Below, in pieces: positions 34,708-43,972 of a stretch of DNA of 49,984 nucleotides. Both the position numbers and the translations under genes were made by a program. Numbering within the stretch: position 1 is the stretch's first letter; each line of letters opens with the position of its first letter. This stretch comes from Basidiobolus meristosporus CBS 931.73. Lineage: Eukaryota; Basidiobolomycota; Basidiobolomycetes; Basidiobolales; Basidiobolaceae. The notes below the pieces were generated by a model that was not told the DNA's origin, did no database searches, and saw only the letters and a list, made by a program, of their open reading frames with translations. Location: positions 1 to 49,984 of the forward strand of contig MCFE01000647.1 of assembly GCA_002104905.1 (NCBI GenBank), written 5' to 3'.

Positions 34708-36051
34708 ATGAACCTTATTCATCACACTATCTTTACTACTTCAAGACAGATACGAAATCCTGTAATTGCTCTATTACTGCATCAATTTTGACAGACAGAA
34801 CTAACGCGCCCTTTGCATATTTACAAATAGCAGACAAATTTCGGAAACCTCAGGAGATATTACAATAATGCAACGAATCAGGCCCATTTCTACAACAACA
34901 GAGTTCTCGATAAGTACCTTGTGCAACCCACAAGAAAGCTAACTCTACGGCAATTGGTGTTCTATGGACGTCACTTAACGGAAGATCGAGTTATTAACAG
35001 CGGTAACTATGTTAGAACCGAATTGCCTGTGAGAATAGCACACAGAATAAGGGATATGCAGAATCTCCCATTTATCACTGCTACCAATCCTCACTTGGAG
35101 ACCGTGTACAACCTATATTGGCACGCATTTGATAAATTTCGTAAAGTTCCCAAGATACAAAATATGAACGAAAACCGTCAATTCTGCGAGCTTCTAAAGT
35201 CCCTTTTAGAAGAGCATTTATCAGTAATTCCAAAGTTGGCAATGTTCTGTTCTGAAAGCTCTCAATATTTGGCACAGCAGCAATTGGATCAATTTATGAA
35301 TGAAATCCTTCGTTCGCGTATCTCCCGCCGTGTTCTTGCAGAGCAGCATATAGCTATATCGGATGCTCTGGAAAACCAAGACTTTGCCTTCCAAGACGAT
35401 CATATAGGGATTGTGAGTCCTCGCTGCGCAGCCAGCGAAATTGTTAAAAAATGCGCGGACTTGGCCAGATCAGAGCTTCAGAAAGCGCATGGCACCGTTC
35501 CGAGAGTGCGCATTGATGGCCATGTCGACACCATATTCCCCTATATTCCTGACCATGTTGAATACATTGTGCATGAGCTTCTCAAGAACTCCATCGCTGC
35601 GGTCATTAAGAAGCACGGTTTCAGCAAGACGCTCCCCGATATAGTGGTCACCATCTGTGAAGGGGAAAAAGATGTAATCTTCCGTGTGTCTGACGAGGGC
35701 GGCGGCATTAATCAAGAAGAGCTGCCAAAGATATGGTCGTACGGGAGCAACAAGCACAAAGCCGCCAATTTTGAGAAGGTCCCGAAAATGGCAGCCAAGA
35801 TGACGGAAAGTAGCAGGACTGTCCCACCTCTTCTGCAGCTTGGTATTGGCTTACCTATGTCGAAAGTATATGCTAACTATTGGGGTGGGGATCTGGAGAT
35901 GAGCACCATGGAAGGGTTTGGTACAGACGCCTATCTTCATCTTTGTAAGTTGGGTAATCTGCCCGAAAACATAGACTTCGATCCAGTTGAGGGCTCCACA
36001 ACCGCCCACAAATCCAAACGAAAGGCAATGGCAATACCTGCATATAGATGA
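34708..36051 (+). CDS. mitochondrial branched-chain keto-acid/pyruvate dehydrogenase kinase
   Basis: Mitochondrial GHKL-fold protein kinase that inactivates a 2-oxo-acid dehydrogenase complex by phosphorylating E1-alpha. The modelled exons 34708-34761 and 34834-36051 give 423 residues. The second is solid. The first, MNLIHHTIFTTSRQIRNP, is a plausible mitochondrial presequence joined in phase through a weak donor (GTAATT). Motifs: LTLRQLVFYGR and ELPVRIAHRI (N-terminal helical domain), EQHIAISD, then the ATP site with N-box ELLKNSIAAVI, G1 SDEGGGI and G2 GIGLPMSKVYANYWGG, ending GFGTDAYLHL. The text is closer to BCKDH kinase than to animal PDKs, but fungal kinases of this family are hard to separate by eye. 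It is transcribed toward the bestrophin-like gene. Confidence 0.93.
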
Positions 36052-36652
36052 AAGTCCAGTCGCCAGGCCAAAGCTTCAACGACTATAGAGATGAGTTTTG
36101 AAGATGATCCATGCGCAGCAATCGCCTGTACGATATCAAGATTGAATGCTTCTCACTACGCTCATCCTATACGTGCATTTTTGTACTTTTATTCTGAATA
36201 TTGCAACCAGCGGATTGCCGATATATGCTTCAGCCGTCTTGATAACATCATCGACCTACTCACCTTTAATAAAGTCGCGTGCTCGTTTGGTGTGAGCCAA
36301 AGGAAACATGTCTGTAGCAATGACAAAGGATTAGATCCAGTGATGCGAGCATTGAATAGCACTTTGATAAAGCAAATCGTCGACTTGTCTTAAAATATAG
36401 TACAATATGCTGGCTGGAAAACATACTACGTACATCTCATCATATTGGTATCTACTGCGCTCTTATTTGAGCGTAGCTTGGGTACACTGCAACGTCAGGG
36501 CTCTAGTGACGTATCAACAGGTAATCCTGTCTGGTTGATACGTAATATTGCTGCAACAAGGCGGAGATGCAGCCAATCATCGAGTACAGGCTACCAGCTC
36601 GGCAGCTATATATATCATGATGGTGCACCCGCAAAGAGTGTAGGAAATTGCG
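36052..36652. other. gene-free, bestrophin-like gene upstream region
   Basis: 3' region of the kinase gene and promoter of the next. A 100-codon frame at 36091-36393 begins 40 bp after the kinase stop and has no recognisable features. A TATATATAT tract lies at 36607-36615. Confidence 0.4.
36607..36615 (+). promoter_or_regulatory. possible TATA box of the bestrophin-like gene
   Basis: TATATATAT ends 37 bp before the start codon at 36653. That is near for a TATA element but possible with a very short leader. It may also be chance AT-rich sequence. Confidence 0.3.
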
Positions 36653-37662
36653 ATGAGTTTTAAGCGCGCCACTTCATTCGATTATTCTTTCAGAAGACAT
36701 TTGGATGTATTCACATACAGAGGAACGGCAATACCCAAGATCATAGCAAATGTCTGTGTCTTTACTACATATACTATGCTTTTGGCAACCAGCATAACGC
36801 CGCGTAACTACTGGAGCTTAATGAGCACCAGTATAATATCTGTATTATCCATGGTAACAGGGCTTCTTTTGGCCTTCCGGTTGAATAATGCCTATGAGAG
36901 ATATGCTAGTGGTAGGCCAAGCTGACAACAACATTTGCATACACGTAGTGCTAACCTCCCCGCTTGTTAGGCCGTATCCAATGGAGCACACTCACTACTA
37001 CTATCAGGAACTTTACACGCATGATCTGGTTTTTCACTCCTCAAGGCGCACCTACCCCTGTAGATTCCACCATAAAATCAACGCTCATGCGGATGCTGGT
37101 TGGATTCGCGGTGGCAGTCAAGCATCACCTTCGCCAGGAATCCGGACTGGATCACCCAGATCTGCAAAGCCTGTTGCCAAGCTCGGCCACTAGCATTAAA
37201 AAATCACACTCCACTCGCGCCAACCAAAACGCACCTCTGGAAGTGAGCTATATGATCACCATTTATCTTCGCCAGCTCCATCAGCAGAACCAGATTGACA
37301 ATGGACAACTGGCCAGCATGAATGGCTTTCTTAATTCGATGGTGTCCAATTTAGGTGAAATGGAGAGAATCTTAACCACACCGATTCCGCGCTCATACTA
37401 CCTGCATTTAAAGCAAATCCTAACTCTATATTGCTTGGCCCTACCACCCACCCTGGTCCTTCAGCTGGGCTTCTGGGCTGTGCCGGTGATGGCCATTGCG
37501 TCATTTACTTTCTTTGGCATAGAGAAAATTAGCTCTGAAATAGAAAATCCCTTTGGCCACGACCCCAACGACTTGCCGTTAGACCATCTCTGTGCCGAAC
37601 TTAAGATGGAGCTTGAAAATTTAATCTCTAAGGATTCTGTCGACTCCATTCAATGGAATTAG
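36653..37662 (+). CDS. bestrophin-like (UPF0187/YneE family) anion channel
   Basis: Membrane protein of the bestrophin/UPF0187 superfamily, predicted to form pentameric chloride or other anion channels. Exons 36653-36911 and 36971-37662 (59-bp intron GTAGGC...TTAG) join in phase to give 316 residues. An N-terminal pair of hydrophobic helices is followed by the family motif FRLNNAYERYASGRIQW, which the intron splits, and a conserved arginine-rich helix. A C-terminal hydrophobic block (LPPTLVLQLGFWAVPVMAIA) leads into FFGIEKISSEIENPFG and the DPNDLPLD loop, all typical. The substrate and the membrane it occupies cannot be read from sequence. Confidence 0.92.
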
Positions 37663-38432
37663 GTTGGCTCTCCACGGGGGACACAAATGAATCACTCTAT
37701 ACACGTATGCCAAACTGGAGAAAGTTACTAATAAATCATACATTTGCACATTGTGAATGTCGCTGGTGTGGATGTCAGCGGTGACAGCCATAGATAGAGT
37801 ATAGGCTGGGAACTTCGGGGAATACAAAAACGAGTGCAGGCCTGATGGTAGTACGTTGGCCAGTGATTCCTTGTGATACTAAATCGCCGAGCGCTACGCT
37901 TTTGGACGATAGCTCCAATGGTGTTCCAGCCCACCCGTCCAAAGACCCGTTGGCATTCCTATCTTGGGCTATGGTGCAATCCTGGCCAGGAAGTGGTCAA
38001 ACCTACTTTTGATGGATTAGAATGGGGCCATAGAAAACAATCAACGTGGAGGATTGATGGGCCCTGTCACAGGAACACCATCGAGGGTTCCTACTATGGT
38101 ATGTCTCAGTACTTTGTGGCATCAAGGCTGCCAATTTAGCAGACCGAGTAAACAACTAGTGTGGATTGGAGTTAGCATAGATAACAACCACGAAGAATTC
38201 TAAGCCAATCAGTCATACTGGTGGTGCAGCATACATATGTCAAGGTAACCATTATGCCTCACCCGCCAATCACCCGATACATCGTGGCCTGCATGAAGTG
38301 GTGGATCAAGTGGAAGAGGGAGCTCCACAGTAATTTGTGCCCAAGAGATGATAAAATAGCAAATCTACTTTATATGATATTAAATTATACATGGCTTCGG
38401 GTTGAGGTTTGGGAGGGGGAGAGCATGTGAAA
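37663..38432. other. convergent intergenic region
   Basis: 3' ends of the bestrophin-like and desaturase genes face each other. Short open frames only, nothing recognised. Confidence 0.45.
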
Positions 38433-39891
38433 TTAGTCCTGTTTCTTATTCAACTTCCTTGCTGCCTTGGAGACTTGGTCCAAACGGTTGACAACCTCCA
38501 TTGTACCATCTACAAATCCGGTGCAATGATAGTCAATACCATATTTCTCACACAGCTTCTGAACGGATGGCTGGACTTTGTGGAAGCTGTGACGAGGTAG
38601 TGCTGGGAAGAGGTGATGCTCGATTTGATAGTTCAAGCCACCAGTGAACCATGTCACAATCCAATTGGGCTTGACATCGCGGCCAGTAATGATTTGCATC
38701 GAGTAGAAGTCCATTTTCTCTGCCTCATCCCCAGTAATCACAGGCATGCCGTTGTGGTTGAGGACGAAGACAAGAGCGAGGAGCAGGCCACAGCCACCTT
38801 GGGAGATGATCAGGTAGAGGGCAATTCGGAGCGGAGTCTTGGCAAAAAGGAAGAGGATGCCAAGATACCAGGTCCAATGAAGGCCAATGGACAACTGTTC
38901 TAGAATCCCTACTGGAACTCGGGCATTTCTGGGGAGTCCCTTCTGGCCATTGGGCAAGATGAAAAGGATACTCTGCAATGCCCAGGACAGCTTGGCAAAA
39001 ATCATGACCGGGAAGATCAAGAACGATTGGTTACCGATCATGAATTTGCCCATGGCAACCGCAAGCTCATCATCAGGGACATCAGCAAAGAACTCCAAAG
39101 CGTGGTTGGACCAAGCGAGAATGGGAACTGTGTCGATGTCAGGATCTTCACCATGAACGTTGGGGGCGGCATGGTGTGTGTTGTGCTTGTTCTTCCACCA
39201 CGCAGGTGAGAACCCTAAGCAAGCGCCACCGATAAAATCGCCCATCATGTCATTGAACGATCTGTTCTGGAAAACTTGGTGATGAAGGAAGTCATGAGCC
39301 AACCATCCACACTGTTGCCAGAACACCGCCATGAGCATGGCTGATCCGATCTGGGCAGCCAGGAGACTTCCATGCTGGACTAACAAGTACATTGACAAGC
39401 CCCACAGAGCAATGGTGGAGCCGACCTTGAAAGAGTAATAAAGCTTGTCAGACTCGAAGTAGCCCAACTTCTCAAACTGTCTTTTGAGCTCACGGATCTC
39501 ACTGATGAACGCGTCTAGACAAACAACAGGTTGAGTCAGAGGAAAAGAGCACGCCTTGCACATGAGGCAATACCTTCATTTTGATCCAGGAATTCTTCAG
39601 GAGCAAGATCGCCCACATAGTAATTAGAAAGGATCTCTTGGGAGGATTCCGGGTGGAAAGAATAGAAGGCGTCGGTGCCGTCTTTTCCAACGTGTGTCAT
39701 GATGACTGCACCACCAGGGTGATCGGGAATAAACTCGCTGATGTCGTATACCTTGTTATCGATAATGGTGTAGAGAGGCCCACCACTCTGAGACCCCTTC
39801 ACTTCGGCGCGAGTAAATGTGCGAAGACCTACAGCAGCGTTAGCAAAGAGCGGAAGAGTCAAAGAGAACAAGAAGTCTAACCTGTAGCCAT
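38433..39891 (-). CDS. cytochrome-b5-fused delta-6 fatty acid desaturase
   Basis: ER-membrane front-end desaturase that introduces a delta-6 double bond into linoleate or alpha-linolenate, giving gamma-linolenate or stearidonate. Three exons join in phase: 39891-39882 (only 10 coding nt, MATG), 39828-39574 and 39514-38433, giving 448 residues. The N-terminal cytochrome b5 domain carries haem motif H40-PGG and H62. The three histidine boxes are HDFLHH (162-167), HNTHH (199-203) and QIEHH (385-389), with glutamine replacing the first histidine as in all front-end enzymes. Hydrophobic pairs lie between boxes. Segments such as FWQQCGWLAHDFLHHQVFQ and APNVHGEDPDIDT strongly recall Mortierella delta-6 desaturase. 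Delta-8 sphingolipid desaturase is the main alternative and is less likely. A TATA box lies 61 bp upstream. Confidence 0.95.
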
Positions 39892-40722
39892 TTTGGTAGT
39901 CAAGGTCCCAAAATTGTGCCTGGATGAAAGAGGAGTGTGGTGGGAGCAAGGGTTTTATACAATTCCCATAGACATGGTTGACCCATCCAGCAAATGTCCT
40001 CATTAGTGTACAACCTCAACGGCCCAACTCGATCATACATTGGTCCGTTGTATTATCAAGAAACCACCTGCTCTTAATTTAGATTTGTCTGTGAAGTGGA
40101 AAGCTAAAAAAACCGAGATCGACCAATATGGAAGGTCGAACTAAGGTTCCGTACGCTGTTTTAAATTGATCTGGTCTCGGGGGTCTATTTGCAGAGGTAT
40201 CTGATCTTAATGTCTCTGAGAGATAAGGGCCATTGGAGATTGGATGCCTTTTGGGAATGGAGACTTCTTTCAATAGTTAGAATTCGCAGCATGTGAACAA
40301 CACCCTTTTGGACCACCGCTCTCCATCTGGATAAATACTGGTCCACCAGGGCCAATGGAGCAAATCGGCTAGCCTACCACGGTTACTAGATTGGCTGGCC
40401 CGTAGGTTGATGGGGAAGTATTCTTTTGGAATAAAAAATTGCACCCGATCTGGGGCAGAGTGGCAAGCCTGTATGGAAGATAACACCTGGGGACAGGTTG
40501 ATTGCAGATTAGATATGTGGATTGACTGTAGGATTAGTTTATTTGCATTGTGGTTTGAATCATATTGCGAAAGGGTCTGGAATCATGATTGATTCCGACT
40601 GCAAATGTAGGCACTAGAGGGGTTCATCAGAAGGTGTACTTATTAAATTAAGAGCTAAGGATTGGTCGGTGGCTAATATCAACTTCTAGTGTCACTGCAG
40701 GGAAAAATATTGCACTTGGCAC
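39892..40722. other. gene-free, desaturase promoter
   Basis: Upstream region of the desaturase and downstream region of the peptide-precursor gene. It contains a TATA box (39952-39959) and a pyrimidine-rich stretch (minus strand CCACACTCCTCTTTC) likely to surround the transcription start. No other gene is seen. Confidence 0.45.
39952..39959 (-). promoter_or_regulatory. TATA box of the desaturase gene
   Basis: Minus strand TATAAAAC, 61 bp before the ATG at 39891, followed by a CT-rich initiator-like stretch. Spacing fits a leader of about 25-30 nt. Confidence 0.65.
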
Positions 40723-41265
40723 TTAAGGATGTGCACAAACCCAACCTCCACAGTAATACCGCATATTCCAAAAACGCCTGAGAATACCTTTCGAAGGCGT
40801 TTTCTCGGTCTTTTTGCCTGGTGTGATGGCATCCCTTCCCACTCTTGGATGCGTTAGAGCCTGCTCTTGCATAGAGTTTTTACTAGGGGTGGGTGCGCAT
40901 GTCCCACCATCGCAGCGTCTGCCCTTGTTCCAAAGCCCTTCGAACATTTCTATGAAATACTGGGCAACTCTGACGGTGTAAGATTCTTTTTGAACAAGGC
41001 TCTCTGGTTCGAGAATAGGTGTGGGCTGTATTTTGTGCCTCCCAGATAATGGGCAAACGACCCCGTGACAGTGTTGCTGCTTGTTCCATAAGAGCTTAAC
41101 TGGTCGGGAATTCGACGCCGTGGTATGTGGATCTGGGTGGATTTGACCTGTGCGGTATGACACCAAATCCGTCGGTTGTTCATAGTAGGGAATGGGAGAT
41201 GAATCCACTTTATACATCAGGCTGAAGACAAAAACTGTTACTGGCACGAACATAACCACTCTCAT
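40723..41265 (-). CDS. secreted triple-repeat cysteine-loop peptide precursor, novel
   Basis: 180 residues from the ATG at 41265. The frame continues upstream only through a TTG. An N-terminal hydrophobic signal sequence (VVMFVPVTVFVFSLM, about 4-18) is followed by a polar proline-rich region. Three copies of one module follow at about 53-residue spacing: WNKQQHCHGVVCP (W60, C66-C71), WNKGRRCDGGTCAP (W112, C118-C123) and WNMRYYCGGWVCAHP (W166, C172-C177), the last ending the protein. Consensus is W-N-[KM]-x(3)-C-x-G-x(2)-C-[PA]. The only cysteines are these three pairs, so each likely closes a six-residue disulfide loop. Basic sites (LRR just before copy 3, GKK at 150-152, SGRHK after copy 1) could be processing sites. 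I recognise no family. The layout resembles multi-copy peptide precursors such as pheromones, Kex2-processed repeat peptides or cyclic RiPPs, or a small repeated wall-binding or effector protein. Confidence 0.75.
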   Translation of the reverse strand: MRVVMFVPVTVFVFSLMYKVDSSPIPYYEQPTDLVSYRTGQIHPDPHTTASNSRPVKLLWNKQQHCHGVVCPLSGRHKIQPTPILEPESLVQKESYTVRVAQYFIEMFEGLWNKGRRCDGGTCAPTPSKNSMQEQALTHPRVGRDAITPGKKTEKTPSKGILRRFWNMRYYCGGWVCAHP

Positions 41266-42751
41266 TGTTCTTGGTAACCGTTGGCTATGGCTGCCCAACT
41301 TTCCTATATTGTGTACTTATACGGCATTGCAGTGTATTCGGAATCCATTGTTTCAGGTGTATGAATGGCCTTCCGAGAAGTTTTTCAAAGGTGGCTTGGT
41401 GAACAAAGGATAAACTGTTGTAGTAGCAATAGGAGATAAATTCCGTTTAGAATATTCGATTCTTTATTCTGCAAGAGGCAGATTTTACGTGCCAGCATGG
41501 CCCATGTAACAGTTACTATTTAGGCTATCAAAGTGGAATAGAATCAATTGCCAGTCATTTCGACGTAGAAACCAGTTCATATGCATGTGACTGGGGAGTA
41601 AGTAGTTGGGTTATCATCTGAGGATGGGTTCTCAGAATCGGCTTAGTATTTTGTGCCCATGTTTACTAATCGAGTATTCGGCCAAACACCAACTTAATGG
41701 TTTCTAGTCAATGCTGTGACTCTGACTGTACTGAAGGTCCCCTTTTGTCCCCTATACCATAGTGGCACAAAGCTTCAGTGAAATTTCCAGTGCAGTACAC
41801 TGTCTGGACTTGGCTGAGTCCATAAGATCATATCTCAGAAGCCCATACGATCGTTTTCAACACAAAGCATTAATTTGCCTATAGTAGAACCATCTTCGAT
41901 GAGGCACCTCCCTAGAATTAAGGACTGTGTTCACAGTGCCCGGTGCTTCCTGGATAACCCGATTATCTATGAACGGTATTCTCGGAAGCAAAGATACCCA
42001 GCATCCCCCTTCATCTGCCATTTCTGCAGGTGTTGGTGTATATGAAGTTGATAAGGTTTGGTTACAGTCGATATCCGTTTGGTTACTAGCTAATCCATAT
42101 CGGTCGCAACATGCTGGAGAATTCATATGGAATGAGAGTGATGGGAGGTTCACACCCACCATGTTCTCATGGTTGTTGTACCATAGGGGTATACAAATAT
42201 ATGTATATACATGCGCTTGTTTGCCGATCGTTATTTACTCATCAACTTGGTTTACGTTAGGTTTCCGATTTCCTTTTATATCGGGGATATGGGAGACATC
42301 CCTTTGTTACACAACCTTATGTGTATCTGCAGGTGGAAATTGTCCGTCAGTTTGGGAGATAAGCTTCCCCCATCGCAGCCCTAACGGGTAGTGGTAACGG
42401 AACCTGTGAAAAAAGTTGGGTATTCTGTTTAAACTCTGATTAAAGTTTTCGGCGTATGGCCGGAATTCACGTGTCATGATTACTGCACTAGCAACCCCTA
42501 ATCACCCGCCCTCCAGGGCCTTCAGGGACTGCTGTTTTGATTGAAAGCAATAATTGGGCTTCAGGCAAATTCCAGGTAAATTTCGCCAGTGCAGTGTAGT
42601 AGGTGGTGAAAAAAAAAGATTGTAAAAAAGGAATTTTTTTGTTTGCTGGTTTGGTTTGATGGCAGCACTAATTGTTATCAATTTTTGCCAGTTTCTGATT
42701 GAGCTTTAGTCACACATCCAGGTTCTCTGTGGTCTAGGATTCCAAGGTACT
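41266..42751. other. gene-free
   Basis: Promoter of the peptide precursor (TATA at 41314-41321) and upstream region of the 62-residue gene. A 140-codon plus-strand frame from the ATG at 41969 has no recognisable features and overlaps an opposite-strand frame, so I do not call it. Confidence 0.4.
41314..41321 (-). promoter_or_regulatory. TATA-like box of the peptide-precursor gene
   Basis: Minus strand TATAAGTA, 48 bp before the ATG at 41265. It supports that ATG as the start, because the upstream in-frame TTG at 41298 would leave almost no leader. Confidence 0.5.
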
Positions 42752-42940
42752 ATGTCCCGTCAAGCCCATCCCATGCGTATCGAAGTGGTGTCCACCAAAC
42801 CACTTTCCACCCATAGTGCTTCCAAGAGAATGAAGAAGTTTTTGGCCGAGAATACTGCCGTGCATACTCTGCCTAATTCCGTGGTATATCAACTGAACGA
42901 AATCAATCGCTCTATCAAGAAGCCCTCAAAGAAGGACTAG
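42752..42940 (+). CDS. small basic protein, 62 residues, unknown
   Basis: Complete single-exon frame starting MSRQAHPMRIEVVSTKPL. The middle has a likely amphipathic helix (SASKRMKKFLAE), then LPNSVVYQLNEINRSI and a lysine-rich end KKPSKKD. There is no signal peptide, no membrane segment and no cysteine. The basic composition suggests a nucleic-acid or ribosome-associated small protein, but I cannot place it. An AATAAA 99 nt after the stop supports a real transcript. It is unlike the AT-rich noise around it in codon regularity. Confidence 0.5.
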   Translation: MSRQAHPMRIEVVSTKPLSTHSASKRMKKFLAENTAVHTLPNSVVYQLNEINRSIKKPSKKD

Positions 42941-43972
42941 GCTTGATACAGGCTGTTCTGCACGGCTATTCCTAGATTGAACCCCTTCGTCGATTGCCCA
43001 TTACTCTATCTACGAAGAGCGGCTCTGTATAAAGATTTAATAAACTTCTGCCAGAATGATTCTGGTTATTATATTACCTCTCTAACTACCCCTACAACGT
43101 TATCATTTAATTGATGGCAGTAATAGTCGATTCTTGATGTCGGGTTTGAACATCTATAGGATTAACTTGTGTAAAGAACATAGGGTTTATGTCGGCATAC
43201 TAGCAGATCGATTCCCTAGTAAGTTGAAATGGACTTCTACTAATTGACTACCAACCAATCCTAAACCGAGTAAACTCAATGAGTGAGTATGTGTTGTTAG
43301 CAATTGGCAATAAAAAAAGGCGCGATCGTGGTTGATGGTTTCTAATACGTTTGTGCTCGGTCTGCAATAGGTAAAATTGAACGATGTTTGGTGTGCAAGG
43401 GTGAGCAAATTTATATATTTACTCAACTAACGAATGGTGACGGAATAGAGTCGACATGTTACTTGGGTGCTTTTCACAAAATTGAAGTTGCATATCAATT
43501 CAGTGCCCAGAGCATCCTATGATCGCCAGTTACCGTTTCTGGCCCTTTGCAGGTGATAATAATGTCCGCCAAAATGTCTAGCCAGATATTCTATGTCTTG
43601 ACGTGCTTATGACCTAATGTTCCATGTCGGATTGTTTTTTGATGGGTGAGCATTTGGTTGAGTGGCCATCTACTTTTTGCGGTGATGGTGCTCTTGACAT
43701 CCGAGTTGCCTGTTGCTGTAATGCATCGAGCGATTCTCCAATCTGGTGCGCAACATTGTACCTATCTAGTGATTATTTTGCTCGATTTTGTTTTGAAGAG
43801 TGGTCAGTTTATTGGGTATTTTGCGTTAATTTAGGCGAATATGGCGGGAAGTAGGAGAGAGAAAAGGGGAATGTGAGGTAGCGAAGGGTGATATTCCTTC
43901 GATGAAAAATGAAAACTTAATGATCTAGTAAGATGTAATATAGTCGTGATTATTTCTCCGACTTCTATTTCT
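42941..43972. other. gene-free
   Basis: 3' regions of the 62-residue gene (poly(A) signal at 43039) and of the glycine-rich gene, which converge. No further coding signal. Confidence 0.45.
43039..43044 (+). terminator. poly(A) signal AATAAA after the 62-residue gene
   Basis: Canonical hexamer about 100 nt after the stop codon. Confidence 0.45.

Noticed and set aside
36091-36393. 100-codon plus frame 40 bp after the BCKDH kinase stop
   Set aside because: It lies in the expected 3' untranslated region. It shows no family features and no independent promoter. It could be revisited with expression data.
41969-42391. 140-codon plus frame in the gap before the 62-residue gene
   Set aside because: Its upstream part relies on a GTG. 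Composition is not protein-like in a recognisable way, and an opposite-strand frame overlaps it.
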